Source of the DNA: DATMQA01 sp035566895
GTDB taxonomy: Bacteria > Verrucomicrobiota > Verrucomicrobiia > Limisphaerales > UBA8199
DNA: 6,654 nucleotides
Reading direction: 5' to 3'
Assembly (NCBI GenBank): GCA_035566895.1
Contig: DATMQA010000209.1
Span: 1-6,654, forward strand
Both the position numbers and the translations under genes were made by a program. Positions 1 to 5,365 of this stretch are shown here, piece after piece. The stretch's first letter is position 1. Every line of letters starts with the position of its first letter. The notes below the pieces were generated by a model. That model saw only the letters and a list, made by a program, of their open reading frames with translations, ran no database searches and was not told the DNA's origin.

Positions 1-644
1 TTTCCACGGTGGGCGCGGTTATGATCGCAGGGTCTCTCTCCACCACGAAGATAGTCGAGGCCCAGGCCGGTTACCGGGGCGGGTTGCCGCAATGGTACGT
101 GCTAACGCCCTGGGGGTTTGCGGGGTTCATTCTCTTCCTGATCGCGGGCACCGCCGAATCGAACCGCTCTCCGTTCGACCTGCCGGAGGGCGAGTCCGAA
201 ATTATCGCCGGCTATTACATCGAATACTCCGGGTTCAAGTTCGCGCTGTTTTTCCTGGGCGAATACATTGGCATGTTCGCCATCAGCGGCTTGGCCATCA
301 CACTTTTCCTGGGCGGCTGGCAGGCACCCTTTCCATTCCTCGAATGGATTCCCTCCTACTTCTGGTTTTTCGGCAAGCTGTTGGCGTTGATCGGCCTTTT
401 CATCTGGGTCCGCGGGACCCTGCCGCGCTTGCGCATGGACCAGCTTATGAACTTCGCCTGGAAATTCATGCTGCCCATGGCGCTGCTCGATGTTCTGGCT
501 GCCGGCGTGTGGCATTTTATGCCGTCTGGCCTCGAACGCTGGCTGGTCTGCGCGCTGCTGATCCTCGGCCCCTATGCCTGGCTGGGATGGGCGTTGTTCC
601 ATCATGGGAATCTGGGCAGGAGAACGTATCGGTATGCGGAATAG
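1..644 (+). CDS. nuoH: NADH-quinone oxidoreductase subunit H (NuoH), 5'-truncated
   Basis: NuoH is the membrane subunit of complex I that joins the peripheral arm to the membrane arm and forms much of the quinone-binding chamber. The reading frame is open from base 3, so the gene starts outside the window; the GTG at 9 is internal. About 213 residues are visible. Numbering from that GTG, the diagnostic quinone-loop block is at about 49-78: a SNRSPFDLPEGESE motif, then AGYYIEYSGFKF, close to E. coli PFDQPEAEQE and YHIEYSGMKF. Further matches are FFLGEYIGMF (81-90), FLGGWQ (100-105), RGTLPRLRMDQLM (135-147) and the WKFMLP helix start (151-156). The protein runs about 40 residues past the point where E. 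coli NuoH ends. This tail holds an extra hydrophobic segment (about 177-197) and a basic end. The stop is six bases before nuoJ, and no nuoI lies between them. The identification is secure; the full length is unknown. Confidence 0.97.
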   Translation, partial: STVGAVMIAGSLSTTKIVEAQAGYRGGLPQWYVLTPWGFAGFILFLIAGTAESNRSPFDLPEGESEIIAGYYIEYSGFKFALFFLGEYIGMFAISGLAITLFLGGWQAPFPFLEWIPSYFWFFGKLLALIGLFIWVRGTLPRLRMDQLMNFAWKFMLPMALLDVLAAGVWHFMPSGLERWLVCALLILGPYAWLGWALFHHGNLGRRTYRYAE

Positions 645-650
645 ATTTAC

Positions 651-1151
651 ATGACATCGGCCTTCGCCATCCTCGCGCTCCTGACTGTCGCCGGCGCAAT
701 CGCGGCCATGACCCTGCGCAATCTGGTGCATTGTGCTCTGGCGCTAGCGGTCACCTTCGCCGGGCTGGCCGCCATTTACTTGCAGCTTAATGCGCAGTTT
801 GTGGGCTTTGCCCAGATCCTGATTTATATCGGGGCGGTCGCGATTCTGATTGTTTTTGCGATTTTGCTCACGCGCGGCAGCGAGACGCCCCGGCAATCTA
901 TATTTTCCTCTTCGTGGACCGTGGGCATTGTCATCGCGGTGGCTGTTTTTGGTGTGTTGGCGCGTATCGTTCTTTCAACCAGCGCCATAACTGAAAAAAC
1001 TCCTTCGCCGTCGCAACCCACTGTCAACCAAATCGGCGAACAACTGATGACCAAATACATCCTCCCTCTGGAGGTCCTGGGTCTGCTTTTGACCGCTGCG
1101 TTGCTCGGGGCCGTGCTCATCGCGATGCAGGAACAGAACGCCGCGAAATGA
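651..1151 (+). CDS. nuoJ: NADH-quinone oxidoreductase subunit J (NuoJ)
   Basis: NuoJ is a small membrane subunit beside NuoK. It helps couple quinone chemistry to proton movement, and its TM3 carries the pi-bulge that changes conformation during turnover. The product is 166 residues, near the usual bacterial length (E. coli 184). The signature IYLQLNAQFVGFAQILIYIG (42-61), followed by AVAILIVFAILL, matches the family's TM2-TM3 block. Tyr59 and Gly61 sit at the conserved TM3 bend. The end (about 127-160: IGEQLMTKYILPLEVLGLLL, then a hydrophobic run) is the typical last helix. Five hydrophobic segments fit the known fold; residues about 105-126 are a Ser/Pro/Thr-rich loop. The ATG start, six bases after the nuoH stop, gives the standard short N-terminus before TM1. 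Its ribosome site is weak (GCGGA about ten bases upstream), so coupling to nuoH translation is likely. The last base of the stop codon lies inside the palindromic element that follows. Confidence 0.95.
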   Translation: MTSAFAILALLTVAGAIAAMTLRNLVHCALALAVTFAGLAAIYLQLNAQFVGFAQILIYIGAVAILIVFAILLTRGSETPRQSIFSSSWTVGIVIAVAVFGVLARIVLSTSAITEKTPSPSQPTVNQIGEQLMTKYILPLEVLGLLLTAALLGAVLIAMQEQNAAK

Positions 1152-1282
1152 AAATCCAAATTCCAAACCCCAAACCCCGGGAAAACTTCAAATCTCAAGT
1201 TTCAATGGCGCGAGCCGGAGTAGGTTTTGGAATTTGGAGTTTGGAGCTTTTCCGGAGCTTGGTGTTTGGAATTTGGATTTTT
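1150..1282. repeat. Long imperfect palindrome between nuoJ and nuoK
   Basis: Bases 1150-1205 pair in register with 1282-1227, with no bulges (paired positions always sum to 2432). Of 56 positions, 44 are Watson-Crick, seven are G-T and five are mismatches (at 1169, 1174, 1176, 1185, 1194). The outermost 18 bases (AAAATCCAAATTCCAAAC, 1151-1168) are perfectly repeated as the inverse at 1264-1281. The unpaired tip is about 21 bases (1206-1226). The left arm has a seven-base rhythm (TCCAAAT, TCCAAAC, CCCAAAC at 1155-1175), echoed on the right by AATTTGG/AGTTTGG (1231-1244) and TGTTTGG/AATTTGG (1263-1276). Both strands would translate to a similar peptide (GVWNLDF). The element begins on the nuoJ stop codon and ends five bases before the nuoK ATG. 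It looks like a REP- or MITE-like intergenic palindrome. No transposase is visible, and no second copy occurs in the window. Confidence 0.9.
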
Positions 1283-1287
1283 TGAAC

Positions 1288-1599
1288 ATGACCTCACTAA
1301 ACTGCTACCTTTTGCTTTCCGCCCTGCTTTTTGCCATCGGCCTGGCCGGGGCGCTGACACGCCGCAGCGCCATCATCGTCCTGATCGGCATCGAACTGAT
1401 GCTTAACGCGGCGAATCTCAATTTCATTGCCTTCTGGCGTTACGGCTCCAACCCGCAAGCGCTCACGGGCATAATCTTTGTGCTTTTCTCGATTGGGGTG
1501 GCGGCTGCGGAAGCTGCGGTGGGTCTGGCGCTGATCATCTCCATCTATCGGCACTATAAAACGGCGAACGTCGATCAGATTGATTCAATGAAAGGATAG
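1288..1599 (+). CDS. nuoK: NADH-quinone oxidoreductase subunit K (NuoK)
   Basis: NuoK is a three-helix membrane subunit, homologous to MrpC, that carries part of the proximal proton path in complex I. From the ATG at 1288 it has 103 residues, matching the usual length of about 100. Glu36 (in LIGIELMLNAANL) and Glu75 (in AAAEAAVGLAL) are the two membrane glutamates expected from E. coli Glu36 and Glu72. The C-terminal IDSMKG resembles the family's usual end. An in-frame TTG at 1234 would add 18 residues (MEFGAFPELGVWNLDFLN), but these are translated palindrome with no counterpart in the family, so I prefer 1288. The only ribosome-site candidate is GGA at 1275-1277, which lies inside the right arm of the palindrome. 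A folded transcript could therefore hide it and lower nuoK initiation; this is inference. The gene ends nine bases before nuoL. Confidence 0.95.
   Translation: MTSLNCYLLLSALLFAIGLAGALTRRSAIIVLIGIELMLNAANLNFIAFWRYGSNPQALTGIIFVLFSIGVAAAEAAVGLALIISIYRHYKTANVDQIDSMKG
1591..1596 (+). promoter_or_regulatory. Probable ribosome binding site for nuoL
   Basis: AAAGGA overlaps the last codons of nuoK and stands 12 bases before the nuoL ATG at 1609. It is the only Shine-Dalgarno-like run near this start. The spacing is slightly long, so the call is moderate. Confidence 0.4.
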
Positions 1600-1608
1600 C
1601 CCTTACCT

Positions 1609-3735
1609 ATGAATCGCGTCATAGGACATCTCTGGCTCATTCCCGCCCTCCCTCTCCTGGCGGCGGGCCTGAGCGCTGTGGCCCGGCAGCGGCAACGTCG
1701 GTTCGCGGCTTCATTGGCGCTCCTCTCGATGGCCGGCGCGCTCGTCCTGTCCTGCTTTGCCTTTGCGGAGACACTCCGCTCCTCCGGTCACGGCGAAGTT
1801 TCGCGGCAAATCTTCAATTTTCCCTGGTTCCAAATCGGGAGCGACTGGGTGAAGCTCGGCTGGGTCCTGGACCCGCTCACGGCGGCAATGCTTGTCATGG
1901 TCTCTTTCGTCGGGCTGCTCATCTTCATCTACAGCGTCGGCTACATGGCTCCTGACGAGAATTTCACCCGTTTCTTTTGTTTCCTTTCGCTCTTTGCGGC
2001 CGCGATGCTGGGGCTGGTCATCGCCAACAGCCTGCTGCTGTTCTTCATTTGCTGGGAGCTGGTTGGCCTGACCTCTTATCTCCTGATTGGCTTCTGGTAT
2101 CATAAACCCAGCGCAACTGCTGCCGCCAGGAAGGCTTTCATTGTAACGCGCATTGGCGACCTGGCGTTTCTTCTCGGCATAGTTTGGCTCTATTCCCAAA
2201 CCGGCACGTTGCTTTTTTATGACGGGGGAAACGGCTGCCTCGAACAATCTGCCCTGACCAGTCTCGTGGCGCGCGGCGCCGGCGTCGGCATCGCCGCCTC
2301 TACCGGCATTGCTCTGTTGATTTTTTGCGGCGCCATCGGCAAATCCGGCCAGGTGCCGTTGCACGTATGGCTGCCGGATGCCATGGAAGGTCCCACGCCG
2401 GTCAGCGCGCTGATTCATGCCGCGACCATGGTCGCGGCCGGCGTGTTCCTGGTGGCGCGAGTGTATCCGTTAATGGCCGCACCCGGAGTTACCGCGACGT
2501 CATCCGGCGCGCTCCACGCGGTCACCTGGGTTGGGGCGATAACCGCCGTCTTCGCGGCCAGCATTGCGGTGGCGCAGACCGACATCAAACGCATTCTGGC
2601 CTATTCAACTGTCTCACAGCTCGGTTTCATGATGCTCGGGCTGGGGGCGGGGGGCGTGGCCGTCGGCATGTTCCATCTTATCACGCACGCCTTCTTCAAG
2701 GCGCTCCTGTTCATGGGAGCGGGCTCGGTCATTCACGGCTGTCATGACGAGCAGGATGTCCGTTGCATGGGAGGACTGCGCAAGTTTATGCCGGTGACCT
2801 TCGCCACCTATGCCGTCGGAATGTTGGCGTTGAGCGGGTTTCCGCTGTTGTTCTCCGGTTTCTGGAGCAAGGACGACATCTTGCATGCAGCTCATGCCTG
2901 GAGCGTATCTTACTGGCCATTTTGCTTGGGCGTCATTGGTGCCTTCCTCACGGCTTTCTACATGACCCGGCAGGTCTGCTTGGTCTTTTTTGGTAACTGC
3001 CGCCTGGAGTTGGGCAAAACGACCTCGTCCGAACAGGGGACAGTGGCTCATGCCGGGCTTCCCGCCAAAGAACATCCCCAGACCGAATTGCCATCGATTC
3101 CACATGAAAGTCCTCCAGTGATGCTCGTGCCACTGGTGGTCCTGGCGTTCTTCTCCATCTTCTTAGGCTTTATCGGCACGCCCGCATGGCCGTGGTTCCA
3201 AGCCTTCCTCAATGGCGAAACCGCCTCGTCGAGCATAGGCATGCTCCTCGAAAGCGATGTGCTGCGGGTGATGTCCATTTCCAGCACTGTCGTCCTGGTG
3301 GGCCTGGGCGTGGGTTACTGGCTGTATGGGCGCCGGCCCATAGCGGCCAGTGAAGAACAGGACGTGCTCCAGCGCGCTTGGCCGAATCTGTTCGTCCTGT
3401 TGCAGCGGAAGTTTTTTGTGGACGAGGTTTACGAGTGGTCGCTGGTTCGGTTCAACGCCGGGTGCTCAAGGGTATGTGACTTGCTGGACCGCGCGGTTTG
3501 GAACGGTGGGGTGCTTTTGCTTGCTTACGCGGTGATTGCGCTCTCCTGGGTAAACCGGATTATTGATGAGCGTGTGATCAATGTTGGCTTTGACGAAAGC
3601 TGCCGGGGGCTATCCAAAGGCGGAGGCATTTTCTCCCGCTTCCAGGACGGACAGGTTCAGCGCTATCTCCGTGTGATTGGCGTAACCTTGGTGGTTCTGG
3701 TGCTGTTATTCATCTGGGGCTGCCACGCGCCATGA
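1609..3735 (+). CDS. nuoL: NADH-quinone oxidoreductase subunit L (NuoL), with extended C-terminal lateral-helix region
   Basis: NuoL is the distal antiporter-like subunit of complex I, and its C-terminal helix runs along the other pump subunits. The protein has 708 residues, against 613 in E. coli. Proton-path residues are intact: Glu150 in FFICWELVGLTSYLLIGFW (TM5), Asp184 in TRIGDLAF, Lys245 in GAIGKSGQVPLHVWLPDAME (TM7), His270 in SALIHAATMVAAG, Lys364 in HAFFKALLF, and Lys421 in FWSKDDIL (TM12). A hydrophilic loop at about 464-503 is longer than in E. coli. From KFFVDEVYEW (601-610) to GQVQRYL (681-687) the lateral-helix region is about 25 residues longer than the general bacterial pattern I recall. 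It includes a hydrophobic stretch at 633-648. A last TM follows at about 688-705. The extra length fits an extra pump subunit in the arm, matching the two nuoM genes downstream. The stop overlaps the nuoM1 start as ATGA. Confidence 0.97.
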   Translation: MNRVIGHLWLIPALPLLAAGLSAVARQRQRRFAASLALLSMAGALVLSCFAFAETLRSSGHGEVSRQIFNFPWFQIGSDWVKLGWVLDPLTAAMLVMVSFVGLLIFIYSVGYMAPDENFTRFFCFLSLFAAAMLGLVIANSLLLFFICWELVGLTSYLLIGFWYHKPSATAAARKAFIVTRIGDLAFLLGIVWLYSQTGTLLFYDGGNGCLEQSALTSLVARGAGVGIAASTGIALLIFCGAIGKSGQVPLHVWLPDAMEGPTPVSALIHAATMVAAGVFLVARVYPLMAAPGVTATSSGALHAVTWVGAITAVFAASIAVAQTDIKRILAYSTVSQLGFMMLGLGAGGVAVGMFHLITHAFFKALLFMGAGSVIHGCHDEQDVRCMGGLRKFMPVTFATYAVGMLALSGFPLLFSGFWSKDDILHAAHAWSVSYWPFCLGVIGAFLTAFYMTRQVCLVFFGNCRLELGKTTSSEQGTVAHAGLPAKEHPQTELPSIPHESPPVMLVPLVVLAFFSIFLGFIGTPAWPWFQAFLNGETASSSIGMLLESDVLRVMSISSTVVLVGLGVGYWLYGRRPIAASEEQDVLQRAWPNLFVLLQRKFFVDEVYEWSLVRFNAGCSRVCDLLDRAVWNGGVLLLAYAVIALSWVNRIIDERVINVGFDESCRGLSKGGGIFSRFQDGQVQRYLRVIGVTLVVLVLLFIWGCHAP

Positions 3736-5288
3736 ATGCTTTGCCCCTGCTCACCATCTTGACCTTCCTGCCGCTCATCGGCGGGCTGCTCATTGTCGGC
3801 TTGGGCCCCGAGCAAAAACAACTCGCGCGCAAAACTGCCTTGGCTTTCAGCTTCGGAGCCCTGGCCGTGGCTCTGGTTTTGTGGGCCTTGTTCCGGCCCA
3901 GTCAGGGCGGACTTCAGTTTGAAGAGCAGTATGGCTGGATTCCCAGACTGGCCGTCCGATACCACGTCGGCCTGGATGGACTGGGCTTGCTGATGGTCGG
4001 GCTCACGGGAATCGTTGTGCCGATGGCGCTGCTGGCCTCGTGGAAAATCGAGGAGCGTGCGCACCTCTATTTTGCGCTTGTCCTCTTCCTCCAGGCAGGC
4101 CTTTTCGGCACTTTCACGGCCTTGAATTTCTTCCATTGGTTTCTTTTCTGGGAGCTAAGCCTCATTCCCGCGTTTTTTCTGATCCGATTGTGGGGCGGGC
4201 CTTTGCGCGCCTCGGCCGCAACCCAATTTTTTGTTTATACTATGGTCGGCAGCGTGGCGATGCTGCTGGCGTTTCTGGCAATTTTTTTAGCTACCCATGA
4301 GTTTGATTTTATCAAATTGGCGGAGATGGGACGCGACGGCTCGCTCATTTCGGCTCTCTCGGACCAACTGGGGTGGCGCGATTTGACGACCCGTCGCCTG
4401 GCGCTGCTGATTTTTGCCGGAGCATTTCTAGGGTTCGCGGTCAAAGTTCCCTTGATTCCTTTCCACACCTGGCTGCCCTTTGCCTATGCCGAAGCCCCCA
4501 CCGGCACGACCATGCTGCTGACTGGCTTGATGTCGAAAATGGGCGTCTATGGATTCCTGCGCGTCCTGCTGCCGATCTTCCCTTCGGAAATGCGCTGGCT
4601 CATGACCCCGCTGCTCTGGCTTGCTGTTATTACCATCATCTTTTCTGCCTGTGCCGCCTTCGCCCAAAAAGATTTGAAACGGATGCTGGCTTATTCCTCG
4701 ATTAACCACCTCGGTTATTGCCTATTGGGAGTATTCGCGGTGATGAGCTCCAGCACGATGGCAGCTTCACCCCTAACCGAAAAATCCGCGGCGCTGAACG
4801 GCGTGTTCCTGCAAATGTTCAATCACGGACTGACCGCCGCCACCTTGTTCTGGTTTGTCGGGTTCCTGGAGGAACGTGGCGGTGGAGTCCGCGGCCTTAA
4901 CGAGTTTGGCGGCTTGCGCAAAGTGGCCCCCGTCTTCTGCGGCTTGATGGGCATTGCTCTGTTCTCTTCCCTGGGGCTCCCCGGGCTCAATGGATTCATT
5001 GGCGAGTTCTTGATTTTTAAAGGGGCGTTCCCTTTGGCAACCTGGGCCACCGCGTTTTCTGTCCTGGGCCTGCTGGTCACGGCCATTTTCATCCTGACGA
5101 TTTTGCAACGGGTCTTTAACGGCCCGCTCAATGATAAATGGTCGAAGCTGCCCGACCTGACAGTGACCGAGCGGGCAATGGTGTTGCCGGCGCTAGCGCT
5201 GATGTTCGCGTTGGGAGTTTATCCGCAGGCTGTGCTCGGCACGATTAACAGCACTGTCGCGCAGATGGTGCAATATCTGAAGTTTTAA
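3732..5288 (+). CDS. nuoM: NADH-quinone oxidoreductase subunit M, first copy (NuoM1)
   Basis: NuoM is an antiporter-like proton-translocating subunit of complex I with about 14 membrane helices. This copy has 518 residues (E. coli 509). The key residues of a working half-channel set are present: Glu141 in LFWELSLIPAFFLIRLW (TM5), Lys238 in FAVKVPLIPFHTWLP (TM7), His245, Glu254, Lys269 in LMSKMGVYGFLR (TM8), His326 in MLAYSSINHLGY, and Glu425 in GLPGLNGFIGEFLIFKG (TM12). The usual LPDAH after the HTW motif reads LPFAY here. A loop of about 20 residues (338-356, Ser/Thr/Ala-rich) before FLQMFNHG looks somewhat long. The ATG start overlaps the nuoL stop in an ATGA, so translation is probably coupled; only a weak GGGG lies about 12 bases upstream. 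Of the two M copies this is the more canonical, so it probably does the ordinary NuoM job. Confidence 0.95.
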   Translation: MNALPLLTILTFLPLIGGLLIVGLGPEQKQLARKTALAFSFGALAVALVLWALFRPSQGGLQFEEQYGWIPRLAVRYHVGLDGLGLLMVGLTGIVVPMALLASWKIEERAHLYFALVLFLQAGLFGTFTALNFFHWFLFWELSLIPAFFLIRLWGGPLRASAATQFFVYTMVGSVAMLLAFLAIFLATHEFDFIKLAEMGRDGSLISALSDQLGWRDLTTRRLALLIFAGAFLGFAVKVPLIPFHTWLPFAYAEAPTGTTMLLTGLMSKMGVYGFLRVLLPIFPSEMRWLMTPLLWLAVITIIFSACAAFAQKDLKRMLAYSSINHLGYCLLGVFAVMSSSTMAASPLTEKSAALNGVFLQMFNHGLTAATLFWFVGFLEERGGGVRGLNEFGGLRKVAPVFCGLMGIALFSSLGLPGLNGFIGEFLIFKGAFPLATWATAFSVLGLLVTAIFILTILQRVFNGPLNDKWSKLPDLTVTERAMVLPALALMFALGVYPQAVLGTINSTVAQMVQYLKF

Positions 5289-5365
5289 CTAGCGATGCAC
5301 ATCGTCAAACACGAATATGCGAGCACTCCTGGCAGCCAATCTTGCCGCCACTCAGCACACTGACG

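Noticed and set aside
92..790. 232-codon + strand open frame overlapping nuoH and nuoJ
   Set aside because: It is in another frame across two well-supported genes and its Arg/His/Pro-rich product resembles nothing.
1252..1283. Intrinsic terminator from the stem followed by TTTTTT (1278-1283)
   Set aside because: The T run lies mostly within the paired outer stem rather than after a compact GC-rich hairpin, and the operon continues five bases later. Partial attenuation is possible but not shown.
1234..1287. Possible N-terminal extension of NuoK from TTG 1234
   Set aside because: The 18 added residues are translated palindrome and absent from the NuoK family; ATG 1288 gives the normal length.
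1711..2418. 235-codon open frame on the minus strand
   Set aside because: It is antisense to nuoL, rich in Gln, Arg and Glu with no recognisable domain, as expected for the shadow of a GC-rich membrane-protein gene.
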